A stretch of DNA of 64,000 bases from Chrysemys picta bellii (taxonomy: Eukaryota > Chordata > Testudines > Emydidae), in contig NC_088805.1 of the NCBI RefSeq assembly GCF_011386835.1, positions 14,194,836-14,258,835 of the forward strand. The letters run 5' to 3'. Shown here one piece after another: positions 13,165 through 25,259 of the stretch (the first letter of the stretch is position 1; the number at the start of each line of letters is the position of its first letter). The position numbers and the translations under genes are program-made. The notes under the pieces were generated by a model. It saw only the letters and a list, made by a program, of their open reading frames with translations, had not been told where the DNA came from and did no database searches.

Positions 13165-13432
13165 GCTGTAAGGGACCAGGTCACAAGAGGGTGGAAACTT
13201 TTAACAGTGAGGGTACTTAGCCATTGCAACAAATTACCAAGGGAACTGGTGGATTCTCCATCTCTTGATATCTTTAGATTAAAATTGGATGCCTTTCTGG
13301 ATGATGTGCATTAAGCAGACGTAAACTATTGGGCTAAATACAGGGAATTCAGTGAAACCCTATGGGTTGTGTTATAAAGAGGTCAGACTTGATCTAATGG
13401 TACTTCTGGCATTAAAATCTATGAAATTATAA
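13165..13432 (+). mobile_element. Second CR1/L3-like LINE tail
   Basis: The sequence reads as a diverged LINE C-terminal tail plus 3' UTR. It ends in a GAGGTCAGACTTGATCTAAT segment and an 'aaaatctatgaaat' terminus that matches the usual end of this family. It sits directly behind the CR1 at 12.4-13.1 kb but has a different, older sequence, so it is a separate insertion. Confidence 0.6.
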
Positions 13433-14564
13433 AGGAAGCTAATTTCCATCTACAGCAAAGGCCTAAACAAACCATATGTTCTTCTGAGGCTTGAACTCAG
13501 TTTTACTTTTAATTTACCCATATGAAATTACCTAATCTGAATGGCTCACTTTTCTTTGATCTTTCACCACTAACCTGTACATCTAATTGGCGATAATAAG
13601 AGATTACAAAAATATTTTCCCTAATTAAGGGGAAAGAATTTCTTTGTGGTGATTAGACATCTAAAAATAAATCCTATGAAATGAAAGGTGGTTATGATTA
13701 TACAACTTTTTGTTGTAAAAAGATTAACTGATTATTTCCAGCATCATTAAGAGTACATGGCCCTGTATTGCTAATATAAAGTCTGTGAACTCTCATATCC
13801 ATCAAACTATACATTCCGTCACATCGCTCATCAGACACGTAAAGAAAATGTGGGTAATGTTATAACAGTGTTGCTATTTCAGATGCTGTTACCTTTTCTA
13901 ATACTGAGGGATGAGGAGGGGGGAGGACAGAATGCTATTCTTTGAGAAAAGATTCCAAAGGCAGCTCTATACCTCCTAGAATGGAGACCCCCTCTTACTC
14001 ATGGGCATGATGGTGGTCCCACAGGAGTCAGTTTCCTCAGTTTCTTAGCATTTACAGTCTAGCCTTAGTTTGAGCCAGGTACTGGGGCTGGTCCATTCAC
14101 ACTGCCTACTGAAAAACCTACACTGGGGCCCTCAATTAGCGTGGGGTTTTTTTTTTCAATGGAAGACGAGAGTTGAAAGAGCAGCTAGGCTCAAGGGGAG
14201 AGTCTCTTGAGCCCAGGGAGCCTTAGTGGGTTGGGAAACAAAAAGGGACACTTTTCAAATGGCAGTGTTAATCCACACATTCCAGTTAGTTAAATGAGGT
14301 ATTATCTTCTGACAGGAACTATTTTTCACAGTGGAAGGATATGTTGGGAGTTTCTCCAACAAGTTGTTGAATTTATTTTTTACAAATTAGCCTCAAAACG
14401 AAGGGGACATGTTCTGCTATTAGGATCCCCTTCACAGTGTGAGTGGGAGGCTGTTTCTTGCACTTCTCAGGTGGCTGAGGGCATGAGGTCGTGTGCATCC
14501 AATGGCTTACTACTAAGCTACACGCAGAAGCAGCTTACTGCTCTTTTTCTTTCTTGCCCCTTCC
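13433..14564. other. Intergenic stretch without a recognised gene
   Basis: AT-rich sequence with no coding or repeat family that I recognise. Confidence 0.45.
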
Positions 14565-16720
14565 CTACTCAGGGTTGGTGACTTCTGTAGCCTTCTTCCA
14601 AAACTCCTGATCGTACGTCTGGCTGTCATGTAAATTGGTCTCTCTAAGGTTTGCTAATATCTGGTCCATATACAGTCTCTGGCCTCCCCCCATGGTCATC
14701 TTCCAGACATGACCCTTGCAAGGGCCATCTTGTATAACTGTTGGGTCTCCACTGGACATGTCCGTACCAACATAGCCTAGCCTCCCTCAACTTGTCTTTC
14801 GTTGAGGCAACCCACATTAGGCCCCTCACAATCTCATTTTGTTTCTTGTCATGAAGCGTCCAACCATTTGACCCCTCTCAACATCTACAGTTCTGTAATG
14901 GAAACATACTGATGTCTTTTCCTGTGGCTGGCCATCCATACATTAGGATGGGTTGAATTACAGTTTTATACACTCTACCTTTTAACTTTATTGGCATCTT
15001 TTTATTACAGAGAACTGGGATCGGCTCACACCACTTGCACCAAGCAGCTTTGGAACTATGCTGGGGACCATTGTCAGCAACCATTAATCCTAGGTATTTA
15101 AATTCTTTCACTCTTCTAAGCTATCTGCCTGTAATATCCTTTATGGTGGGTCCTCCTCCCTCAGTTATCAAAGCCTCAGTTTTACCAGTGTTTGCTCAAC
15201 CCTATATTGCCATTGCTCAAAGTTGGTTTGCAGGGTCTTACAATCTTCTGCACAAATCACTAAGTCATTAGCGAACAACATATTCCAAGGCATCTCCCTT
15301 CATATAGTCTCATGTATCACATCCATGTAAACAAAAAGGGCTCAATACTCTCCCCTGATGCGAGCCAACGTTTACTGTAAATTCTTTGGTTTAGCCCCAT
15401 TGGATTTTGACTACGGTAGTCACTCTATCATATATATCCTGGATAAGGCAGCCATATACTTCTGGTACACCTCTCTGTTGCAAACTCCACCAAACTAATT
15501 CTCTCAGTACATGACCGTATGCCTTAGCCAAGTCTACAAAGACCATGCCCAGTTGCCATCTCTTTTCCCTGAACTTCCCCAGGAGGATTTGTAGAGCAAA
15601 TATGACATCAACAGTGCACCCTTCCAGCATAAATCTTTCAATAATCTTCTCCCAGACTTTCATAGCAAGTGAAGTCAGCTTAACTGAGTGATAATATCAC
15701 ATAGTATAATATCTCCTTTATGTTTAAAAATGGGCACCACAAAACTTTTATGCCACTCATCCAGCATTTTCTCTTTCTTAAGAATATCATGTTCTTAGAT
15801 TCTGATTCATCACTCTTTCAAAATAATCACTCCAGACTTTGTTGGTTAAATCACCATTTGTTTGCAATATACACCTCTACCTCGATATAACGCTGTCCTC
15901 GGGAGCCAAAAATCTTACTGCATTATAGGTGAAACCGCATTATATCAAACTTGCTTTGATCCGCCGGAGTGCGTAGCCCCCCCCACCCCTGGAGCGCTGC
16001 TTTACTGCGTTATATCCAAATTCATGTTATATCGGGTCATGTTATATCGGGGTAGAGGTGTACCATGTTCATGTCTAATATAAAAAAAAACTTGTTCACA
16101 TCCCTCATCATTTTGTCTTTTAATGAGTTTGTAGATGGTCTTTTCTCCCTTATATTCTCCTAGTTGGTTATATAGTTCATCTGAGACCAAAGTTTTAGCT
16201 ATCACCATACTTCTTTTGGCTTTGTTTTTGTCTCTATATACACCATCTTATCACTGCTCAAGCCACTGCCCTGCCATTTTTTTTTTTAAGGTTACATTTT
16301 GTTTTTTGACTGATTCTTTAAATTGAGGATTCCACCATCAAGTCTTTCTTCATATCCATACCAGCACTGCTTTAATCACTGTTAGGACTTCATGTGCCAC
16401 TTCCAGCAATGGTAACTGTAGCTTGTATCCTCCATACATCCCTCACTTGCTTCTTTAACTTTAGTGGCCTTTTCCCAGGTATAAGAATCAGATGAAGCTG
16501 CAGTTCCTTGCAAGCAACATATGCCCTAGCCCTCTGAGGTACACTTAATATGGGAATGAAAAAATCTTTAAACAAGAAGTAATGCATGGACTTCCTGACT
16601 ACATGAACACATCTATTGGATGGGTTTGACAGGTCGGCTGTCCAAGCTTGACACACTTGGTTGGAAATCTGAATTTCCCTTTTCTTCAGTGAGCTACCTA
16701 CCAAGGCTACCAAATCCCAC
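14565..16720 (-). mobile_element. Decayed RTE-type LINE, antisense
   Basis: Broken frames on the - strand spell out an RTE-clade reverse transcriptase in order. From 15663 down come a 'CTVDVIFALQILLGKFREK' segment, MVFVDLAKAYGHV (the palm motif with the usual aspartates changed) and the WSLQQRGVPE segment. Near 15111 there is MKEFKYLGLMV, then the QPILMYG segment, and near 14800 a 'CWYGHVQWRP' tail. Frameshifts and stops separate these blocks, and a mariner-type MITE (15872-16070) is inserted upstream of the palm region. It is a dead copy. Similarity to the RTE clade is recognised from motif order, not from a search. Confidence 0.75.
15872..16070. mobile_element. Tc1/mariner-type MITE
   Basis: This 199-bp element has inverted termini CACCTCTACCTCGATATAAC at the left and its near-reverse complement (GTTATATCGGGGTAGAGGTG) at the right. 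It is flanked by TA on both sides (15870-15871 and 16071-16072), the target duplication of the Tc1/mariner superfamily. It has no coding capacity. It interrupts the antisense RTE LINE, so it inserted after that LINE. Confidence 0.85.
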
Positions 16721-17793
16721 CCACCCTGGCAAGACTTGTTTTAATGCTGTCTTTAGTTGCCTTGTTCTTGTCATAGGACCTATGTGGCATTTTACAGAGG
16801 TAGCCATGCCACCAACTACCCCACCGCACCCTGCTGAGAGAGGCCACCAGTTGGTCCATGACTGCTTATTGGACATTCACAGCTGTCCTGCATCTGCAGA
16901 AGGTTCCCCTATCCGCCACCCAGGGATGGGAGTCACACGTCCCTTCACAAGGCAGAAGCTGCTTATTGTTCTGTGTTCAAATCTATTTCACCATTGATAC
17001 TTTCACCCCGTGACCTGTCAGAATGCTGTGCTGAGCAAAATGGGAGCTGCTTGCTTTAAAGAGATCATCTGTTTGCTCTTGAAACAATTAGAGAGGGCAG
17101 ACATGTTCCTGAAATAGTTACAGAACACAAAACAGTTACGATTGAAACAAGTTCCAGATGGGGTTTGAGAGGGGTTTGGATTTGGTAATAACAAATTCAA
17201 ATGGATTCCATGTCTTAAAATTCCTCTGGTATCTAATGAACAGGAAACATGAATTACAAGTAATAATTTACTACAAACAAAAGAGATGAACTCTGAGACA
17301 GGCCCATTTATCTTTGTTCAAGTGCTTCCTTGAGGTTTGCATGTTTACCTCATGACGAGAGCTAGTGGTTTTCTTCCTCAGTCTTTGTGTTTTCAAACTC
17401 TTAGGCCTGGTCTACACTAGGAGGTTATGTCGAATTTAGCAGCGTTAAATCGAATTAACCCTGCACCCGTCCATACAACGAAGCTATTTAGTTCGACATA
17501 GAGGTCTCTTAAATTCGATTTCTGTACTCCTCCCCAACGAGGGGAGTAGCGCTAAATTCGACATGGCCATGTCGAATTAGGGTAGGTGTGGATGGAAATC
17601 GATGCTAATAGTTCCGGGAGCTATCCCACAGTGCACCACTCTGTTGACGCTCTGGACAGCAGTCCGAGCTCGGATGCTCTGACCAGCCACACAGGAAAAG
17701 CCCCGGGGAAATTTGAATTCCTTTTCCTGTCTGGGCAGTTTGAATCTCATTTCCTGTTTGGACATCGTGGCGAGCTCAGCAGCACTGGCAACA

Positions 17794-19759
17794 ATGCAGA
17801 GTTCTCCAGCAGAGGTGACCATGCAATCTCAGAATAGAAAGAGGGCCCCAGCATGGACCGATCGGGAAGTCTTGGATCTGATCGCTGTGTGGGGCGATGA
17901 GTCCGTGCTTTCGGAGCTGCGATCGAAAAGACGGAATGCAAAAATCTACGAGAAGATCTCAAAAGCCATGACAGAGAGAGGATACAGCCGGGATGCAACG
18001 CAGTGCCACGTGAAAATCAAGGAGCTGAGACAAGCGTACCAGAAGACCAAAGAGTCAAACGGACGCTCCGGATCCCAGCCCCAGACATGCCGTTTCTACG
18101 AGGCACTGCATTCCATTCTAGGTGCGGCCGCCACCACTACCCCACCACTGACCGTGGACTCTGAGGATGGGATATTGTCGACGGCCGCTTCCTCGGAGAT
18201 GTTAGCGGACGGGGAAGATGAGGAAGGTGAGAAGGAGGACGAGGCAGTCGACAGCGCTTACAACGCTGATTTCCCAGACAGCCAGGATCTCTTCATCACC
18301 CTCACAGAGATCCCCTACCAACCGTCCCCAGGCGTTAACCCGGACCCTGAATCAGGGGAAGGATCAGTCGGTAAGTGTTTTAAACATGTAAACATTTATT
18401 TTGAACAGAACAGGAATATTATCAATGGGTTTTTCATGATTTGTTTGCCCTAGGCGCTCTACTTTGTAGTCCTTGCCAGTGCAGCTACTGGAAAAGAGGG
18501 TCTATATGTACGGGGATAGAGCTGAAATCCTCATGGGACATCTCCACAAAGCTCTCCTGGAGGTAATTGGAAAGCCTTTGCATGAGGTTCCTGGGGAGAG
18601 CGGCCTTATTGTGTCCTCCGTAGTAGGAAACTTTTTTCCTCGCCAGGGTATCATCAAGTACTCTGGGATCATTGCCTTGCAGAGCATGGCGGCATACGGC
18701 CCTGGTTTTTGCTGGCTTTCACGCAGCATGCGTTCTTTCTCGGTCTCAGAAATTCTCAGCAGAGTGATGTCACTCATGGTGACCTGCTTAGAATTAGGGG
18801 AATGTTACTATTGGGACTGCTTGCCTGTTCCTTTACAGAACTCTCACCGGCGGTTTACAGCCACGCAGTGGAGACGGGAGAGGGGCAGCATACAGGGATC
18901 TTTCCCAGGGACAGCCGCGAGGGGGTGGGAAAGGGGCAGAGTTCATGCTTGCCAGATTGCCGGCAGCAGGAACTGGCCAACGATAGGAGCATTGCTTTGA
19001 ACGTGAAAGGAGGGCACAGCTATAATTTAAGTTTTAAGCAGCCAAAAGTCTACGGCTTACCATGTCAGCTACCATGTCAGCCTGCTACCCGAATTCCGCT
19101 GTCCTGCCCCGGTTGTCTGATCTCCACTGCAAGACCCCAGGCACTGAATACGAAGGCCGAAAATTCGACCTTGTCCTGAGTGTGCATGTGATAGGTGCTG
19201 TGCATGGTCTTGTTCACAGAGAAAGACTATGTTCACTGTTCACAAAAAATTATCTTTGTGAGGAATTCACTCCTTTTCCCATCCCACAGCTGTGAATGTC
19301 TCCCGACCTACCCTGGCATCCCCCTCGCAGAGGCTGGCGCAGATTAGGCGGAGAAAGAAAAGGACACGGGACGACATGTTCTCAGAACTTATGGGCTGCT
19401 CCCGAGCCGAGTCGGCACAGCAGACACAGTGGAGAGAGAACATGTCGCAATACCAGCGAGCACACAGCGAACGGGAGGAGAGGTGGCGGCAGGAAGACCA
19501 GCAGGCAACTCAAACGCTGCTTGGACTAATGAGGGAGCAAACGGAGACGCTCCGGCGCCTTGTGGATGTTCTGCAGGACCGGAGGCAGGAGGACAGAGCC
19601 CCGCTGCAGTCTATCTCTAATCGCCATTCCCCGCCACAAAGTCCCATACCCCCCTCACCCAAAGTCCCAAGAAGGAGGGGCGGCAGGTGCCGTGAAAACT
19701 GTCACTCCACCCCTGCAGACTACTCAAGTAACAGAAGGCTCTCATTCCCAAAGATTTGA
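17794..19759 (+). CDS. Harbinger Myb/SANT-like DNA-binding protein
   Basis: The model joins 17794-18370 and 19290-19759, giving 348 aa. The donor CG|GTAAGTG and acceptor CCCACAG| fit consensus, and the joined frame is open. The N-terminus holds a trihelix/Myb-SANT type domain (about residues 17-110) with tryptophans W21 and W33, basic residues, and a C-terminal FYEALHSIL helix. An acidic linker follows (EDEEGEKEDEAVD). Exon 2 encodes a basic RRRKKR patch followed by a long charged helix, probably a coiled coil. In this superfamily such a protein binds subterminal DNA and helps bring the nuclease into the nucleus. In-frame ATGs also exist upstream (17713) and downstream (17821); 17794 was preferred because the domain lies directly behind it. 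The intron is predicted, not proven. Confidence 0.8.
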
Positions 19760-20516
19760 TAAGTCCTTTCCTTCCCGCTTCACTCAAGCCCCCGTCCCAG
19801 TTTCATCCCTTAAGTGTGTAGTTGTTAATAAAAGATACGTTTCTGTTAATTACTGTATCCATCACGTTCTTTTAGGGGATACTATGTTTGAAGGGGGAGA
19901 AGGGGGTTGGTAATTGGAGAGGACAGTCACCTTTACCAGGGTACAGACACGGGGGCAGGTTCAGCAGACGGTCACACACACATTGCAGTCACTAGGCACC
20001 CTGGTCAGTCTGGGAGGTGGTTTTCATGTTCTGTGGGGGGGGGGGGCATGTGACTTTGTGGTGGGGGAGGGCGGATAGAGATCTTATGCAGCGGTCCTTG
20101 TCCTGGATCACAGAGCCACGCAGCAGGGGATCTGTAACCGTCCTCCCCCACCACAAAGTCACATAGCCCCCACACACAGAGTCCCGAAAAGGAGGGGTGG
20201 CAGGCTCCGTTGAAACAACCAGTCCACCACTGGGGACCTCTCTAGGAGCAGGAGCCTGTCATTCCTCGAGTTTAGAAGCGTTCTTTCCATCAGTACGCCC
20301 GCTACCCACCACAGTCTGCGTCCCACTTTCAACACTTCACCATGAAATGCGTAATAAAGAAAACGGTGTTCATTAACAAAGTTCCATGTCTTATTTTTAA
20401 ACATGTGTTGGAAGTGGGGGGATGGGGTGAACGGGGTATGTAGCTGGAGAGGATAGTCAACAGTAAGTGGGTAAAGAAACGGGGGCAGGTTCAGCTTCTC
20501 TTTAAACAAACTTAAG

Positions 20517-21815
20517 TCACAGGTTACCCTGCTCACTGAGGAACCTAGCTTTCAAAGCCTCCCGGATGCACAGCGCGTCCCGCTGGGCTCTTCTAATTGC
20601 ACGGCTGTCTGGCTGGGTGTAATCAGCAGCCAGGCTATTCGCCTCAACCTCCCACCCCGTCATAAAGATCTCCCCCTTGCTCTCAAACAGATTGTGGAGC
20701 ACACAGCAAGCTGCAATAACAATGGGGATATTGGTTTCGCTGAGATCAGAGCGAGTCAGTAAGCTTCTCCATCTCCCCTTGAGACGGCCAAAAGCACACT
20801 CCACCACCATTCTGCACTTGCTCAGCCGGTAGTTGAAGAGTTCTTTTTCACTGTCCAGGGCACCTGTATAGGGCTTCATGAGCCAGGGCATTAGTGGGTA
20901 GGCTGGGTCCCCGAGGATCACTATAGGCATCTCCACATCCCCAACAGTTATTTTCTGGTCCGGGAAGTAAATACCTTCCTGCAGCCGTCTAAACAGACCA
21001 GAGTTCCTGAAACCACGAGCGTCATGAACCTTGCCCGGCCATCCTACGTTGATGTTGGTAAAACGTCCCCTATGGTCCACCAGTGCTTGCAGCACCATTG
21101 AAAAGTAGCCCTTTCGGTTAATGTACTGGCTGGCCTGGTGGTCCGGTCCCAGGATAGGGATGTGAGTTCCATCTATAGCCCCACCGCAGTTTGGGAATCC
21201 CATTGCGGCGAAGCCATCTATGATGACCTGCACGTTTCCAAGGGTCACTACCTTTGACAGCAGTAGCTCAACGATTGCGTTGGCTACTTGCATCACAGCA
21301 ACCCCCACGGTAGATTTCCCGACACCAAAGTGATTCGCGACTGACCGGTAGCTGTCTGGTGTTGCAAGCTTCCAGAGGGCTATGGCCACTCGCTTCTGGA
21401 CAGTCAGGGCTGCTCGCATCTGGGTGTCCTTGCGCTTCAGGGCAGAGGACAGCAACTCACAAAGTTCCAGGAAAGTTCCCTTCCGCATGCGAAAGTTTCG
21501 CAGCCACTGTGATTCATCCCAGACCTGCAGCACTATGCGGTCCCACCAGTCCGTGCTTGTTTCCCGGGCCCAGAATCGCCATTTCACAGCATCAGCATGA
21601 TCCATTGTGACCATGATGTTCACTGCGCGGGGTCCCGTGCTTTGCGAGAGGTCTGTGCCACTCTCAGACTTCATGTCCTCACCGCGCTGCCGTAGCCTCC
21701 TCTCCCGATTTCTCAGCATCTGCCTCTGGAAAAGGTGGATGATAAGCTGCGAGGTGTTGACAATGGCCATAACTGCAGCTCCATGCTCGCAGTGCTGTGG
21801 CGTCCGCGCTGTCAC
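20517..21815 (-). CDS. Harbinger DDE transposase (HARBI1-like)
   Basis: An uninterrupted 432-codon frame. A helix-turn-helix lies at about residues 155-178 (YRSVANHFGVGKSTVGVAV). The DDE_4-type nuclease fold follows: D215 in GAIDGTH, a conserved HDAR motif with D265, D303 in GDPAYP, and E339 in VVECAFGRLKGRW. All acidic residues expected for catalysis are present and no stop or frameshift is visible. It cuts and rejoins DNA at the element termini, using a TWA-type 3-bp target. The start could instead be the ATG at 21770 (MAIVNTSQ), since the first 15 residues look non-conserved. It is convergent with the Myb-like gene of the same element. Related host-domesticated HARBI1 is single copy and lacks terminal repeats, whereas this copy sits inside a bounded transposon. 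Confidence 0.92.
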   Translation of the reverse strand: MTARTPQHCEHGAAVMAIVNTSQLIIHLFQRQMLRNRERRLRQRGEDMKSESGTDLSQSTGPRAVNIMVTMDHADAVKWRFWARETSTDWWDRIVLQVWDESQWLRNFRMRKGTFLELCELLSSALKRKDTQMRAALTVQKRVAIALWKLATPDSYRSVANHFGVGKSTVGVAVMQVANAIVELLLSKVVTLGNVQVIIDGFAAMGFPNCGGAIDGTHIPILGPDHQASQYINRKGYFSMVLQALVDHRGRFTNINVGWPGKVHDARGFRNSGLFRRLQEGIYFPDQKITVGDVEMPIVILGDPAYPLMPWLMKPYTGALDSEKELFNYRLSKCRMVVECAFGRLKGRWRSLLTRSDLSETNIPIVIAACCVLHNLFESKGEIFMTGWEVEANSLAADYTQPDSRAIRRAQRDALCIREALKARFLSEQGNL

Positions 21816-22166
21816 TCACCAGAAAAGTGCGCGAACTGATTGCCCGCCGGCGCTTTCAGGGAGGGAGGGCGGGAGTGACGGTTGGATGACGACAGTTACA
21901 CAAAACCACCCTCAACACATTTTTTTTCCCCAGCAGGCATTGGGGGCTCGACCCAGAATTCTAATGGGCAGCGGGGACTGCGGGAACTGTGGGATAGATG
22001 CTCACAGTGCACTGCTTCCAATGTCGACGCTTGCCCCGTTGGTGTGGACTCACAAAGTCGAATTACGGTCCTTAGTGTGGATACACACGTTCCACTTTGT
22101 AATATCGATTCCACATATTCGATTTAAGTACAATCGAAATACTCTCATAGTGTAGACATACCCTTA

Positions 22167-23785
22167 GCTATTTTGGGTCCAACACAAAAGGAAAGAGGAA
22201 GATGCTGAGCTCCTCCTGAAGGGGCTGGCTTACCTGTGACCTTGGAGAGATACACAGAAGTTCCTCGAAAGCAAACAACAGAGAGAAAACATGAGAAACG
22301 ATTGCAAGAGGTCAAGGACTAGAGGCAGGTTAAACTGGAGAGAGGAGCTTGATATTCCCGCTCCCCCAAAGCTGCTGCACATTCAGGAAATATTTCATTT
22401 AGAAATGCAGGACCAAATTTATCCCAGGTGTAACTTTAGTGGACTTGCACTAGGGATTATTTGGGCTCTTAGGCTACAGGGACGTTTTCCTCTGGCTTGA
22501 TGTACTGACTGCAAAGCTTTTGAGTGCAGCTGATAATAGCTGTTAGGATTGCAACGTGGTTTTGTAATACTGTACCACTGACAAGGCTGCCTGTCTCCTG
22601 TGCAGTTTTGTTTGTTTCATGCACAAATGTGTCAAGGGAAGGTTATAGATGGAAATGTTTTGCCATTAGCATGTCCATCAGCTCCAAGAGACCTACTAAA
22701 CGTGCATCTTTCAAGGGCCATTTAATAACAGCTTTGATCTGGATCTAGCAGTCAGGCTGGTTTTATAGAAATTTGGATCATAACCTCAGTGGACAGCAGC
22801 TCCCAGAGGTCCTGGAACTGGATACTACGCAGTAAGATAGTGTCAGCAGTTGTACAAACCTCCCCTCAAAGGGGCGAGGGACTCAGTGAATGGCAGAGGA
22901 ACTACTGTAAGTTATTGCTGAGGGGAGCAACATTAGCTCTATGCCTGGAGCCCGCCCTCATGGCCAGGGGCTGATAGGACAATGCCACAGAGAGATGGAG
23001 TCAGTCAAGAAGCCCTGGAACAATGTTACTGTTCGTGCGAGCCCCTGACATACAGTATTTTCTATTTTAATTTTTGAATAAACATGGTTTCTTTCCTCTG
23101 TAGTTTTAACTTTATAAAAAATAGCCAGAATTGAGCCATACACAAATGAGTGTAACTCTGTTGTGCAATTGTATTAATGTGCAAGAGAGGAAAAATATAA
23201 TTCCTGAATCCCATAAAATGTTGACATGATGGTAAAAAGATTAAAACTGTCTCTGGCTATACTACCCTGAATGCACCCAGCCTTGTTTGAACTCAGCAGC
23301 GAAGCCAGGTCAGGCAGGGTTGGTGTTTGGATAGGAAACTGCCTAAGATTTCTACATCCTCTAGCATCTTTTGCTTCTTCCAACACTAGGTGGCAATCGT
23401 CTCACTGCATTTACTTATTCCCTCCCCGCGCTTCCCTTAAAACAAAAAGCAAGAAAGAGCTTAAAAAAGAGAGTGGACAAGCAGCACTTATCCCCTTTAG
23501 TCTGCATATAAGGGAAAAATAGGAAAAACAATGAGATTGTGAAAGTTAAACCTGCTTAACAGACATTCCTTCCCCATAAGGACCGAGCCTTTTATATTGG
23601 GCACCGAATATTTATTTGTTTATTTATTTTTAGACTTTTCCTCTCTACAGTTACCAAGACTCAGTGCCTTTAACTCTGACACTGAGATCGTTCATTCTAG
23701 CAGACCGTGTCCGACGGAGTTAAGGCAGGGCGCTGGGAGTCGGGCCTCCTGCATTCCACTTGCAGCTCTGCCACTCTCTAGGTAG
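22167..23785. other. Intergenic stretch without a recognised gene
   Basis: No gene family recognised on either strand. A short MIR-like piece ('gagtcgggcctcctgcattc') may lie at about 23715-23785. Confidence 0.4.
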
Positions 23786-23790
23786 GGGAC

Positions 23791-24661
23791 TGTTGTAAGG
23801 GGGGTCCCCGTCCTCGCTGTGAGCTGGAATTGCCTGGGTCAGACAGAGTGGGGCGAGCTAAGGAGAGAGCAGGGCCCGAGCTGAGCTGGGGAGCAGAACT
23901 GGGCCAGATCCAGAGGGGCCAGAGAGCTGGAGGCAGAGCAGCAGCGGCAGGCGTGCTGGAGCTGGGCTGAGGCAATCCAGAGCCGGGTGCAGTGAGCAGC
24001 GGGGGAGAGCGAGGGGGACCCTGGGCAGTGGGTCCAGCACAGGGAGACGCCCCCAGCCAAGACGCCTTGCAGGCCAGGCTTGGAGGGGGATTGTAACCCC
24101 AACAGGGTGGGGGTGACACTGGGAAGAAGGGTCCTGCCACCTAGAGCCTGAGGGCATGTGGCCACCGCCAGAGCACGTGTCTGACCCGCAGCATCCCTGC
24201 AGCACAGCCGGGGCTGAGAAGGAGCCTGGGACTTGTGAGGAACAGACTGAACTTCCCTGACATTTCAGAGACGCTGGTTGTGATGTCCCCGTGCGACAGA
24301 GCGGGCTGATTTTTTCCTTATTCTTTTTAACTGATTACTGTTTAATAAATTGTATTTGCTTTGAACTGTAGGGAATAATCAGTGGGTCAGGGAAGCATCC
24401 AGTGCAGAGAGAGCACCCCGGAGTGGGGACATCCTAGCCCCTGGCCTAAGTGACCACGACAAGGTTGGGGGTTGAGCCCCCCAGGACTCCTGGGCCCAGC
24501 CTTGTTGGGGTTACGAGGACACTGCCAGACAGGAGAGTGGAAGGGGAGCCCTCGAGGTTAGACAGCGTCTGGGTAAAGGAAGTGGGAGCGAGGACTCAGA
24601 TCCTTTCGTTAGCCCATTTCGCTGGGGTCATGTATAAGCCAGGAAAGTTCCCCACAATATC
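23791..24661 (+). mobile_element. Probable LTR
   Basis: The segment has LTR-like organisation: a GC-rich 5' part, an AATAAA polyadenylation signal (near 24343) and a downstream GC-rich region. A GGGAC direct repeat flanks it (23786-23790 and 24662-24666). The phrase around 24400-24470 ('gagcaccccggagtgggga') is familiar to me from turtle LTRs. The ends are not clean TG...CA, so the borders are tentative. The overlapping proline/serine-rich frames at 23778-24205 are compositional artefacts. Confidence 0.45.
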
Positions 24662-24666
24662 GGGAC

Positions 24667-25028
24667 CTTCCCCCGCTTACATCTAGGGTGAGGTTTGGCA
24701 GGACACTTGCCTTCTCCATGCCTTATGTTCATTTAATAGATAGGAAACTAATAGTTATGTGCCCGATGGAAGAGACCTAATTCATCGACCTGTCTGTCTG
24801 CTGTCTAGGGCATGTATCTAAGCACCATGCACAATGTCCCTCCAAACTCCCACTAAGATTGTTGTGTCAACAAAACAACATTTATGAACACAGGTTAAAT
24901 TCAGGGTCCAAGTTCATCCTTCCCCCACTCCATCCCTGGGATTCACTCAATTCACAGTCCAACTCCAGAGTTCATCCATCAGGTATCCCCACCTCAGAGC
25001 TGTCAGGCACAGCCTGCTTCCTCTGCAC
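24667..25028. other. Intergenic stretch without a recognised gene
   Basis: No coding potential or repeat family recognised. Confidence 0.4.
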
Positions 25029-25251
25029 CAGGGCCGGCTCCAGGGTTTTGGCTGCCCCAAGCAGCCAAACAAACAAACAAACAAAAAAGCCGCGATCGCG
25101 ATCGGCGGCAATTCGGCGGGAGGTCCTTCGCTCTGAGCGGGAGTGAGGGACCGTCCCCCGAATTGCTGCCAAATAGCTGAACGTGCCGCCCCTCTCCAAA
25201 GTGGCCGCCCCAAGCACCTGCTTGGTAAGCTGGTGCCTGGAGCCAGCCCTG
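25029..25251. mobile_element. hAT-type MITE
   Basis: The 223-bp element starts CAGGGCCGGCTCCAGG and ends with CCTGGAGCCAGCCCTG, near-perfect inverted termini. Flanking 8-mers CTCTGCAC and CTCAGCAT agree at 6 of 8 positions, consistent with an aged 8-bp hAT target duplication. A short CAAA-type run (25067-25086) lies inside. It has no coding capacity. Confidence 0.75.
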
Positions 25252-25259
25252 CTCAGCAT

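Larger units (their letters stand above)
17404..22163. mobile_element. Complete PIF/Harbinger DNA transposon
   Basis: The 4760-bp element is bounded by TTA target duplications (17401-17403 and 22164-22166), as expected for PIF/Harbinger. Its ends are GGCCTGGTCTACACTA at the left and, reverse complemented, GGGTATGTCTACACTA at the right; the inner ten bases GTCTACACTA are identical. It carries the two genes diagnostic of this superfamily in convergent orientation: a Myb/SANT-like DNA-binding protein (+ strand, two exons) and a DDE nuclease (- strand). Both frames are open. CpG dinucleotides are frequent throughout the coding parts, unlike the CpG-poor flanks, which argues for a recent insertion. 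The subterminal regions are rich in TCGAAT/ATTCGA-type words (for example near 17425-17450, 17510-17580 and 22090-22135) that could bind the Myb-like protein. Confidence 0.93.

Noticed and set aside
20517..21815. Domesticated host HARBI1 gene
   Set aside because: The frame sits inside an element with terminal repeats and a TTA duplication and has the companion Myb-like gene, so it is a transposon copy.
23778..24205. Three overlapping - strand frames of 108-120 aa
   Set aside because: They lie within a GC-rich probable LTR, and their Pro/Ser/Leu-rich composition shows no domain.
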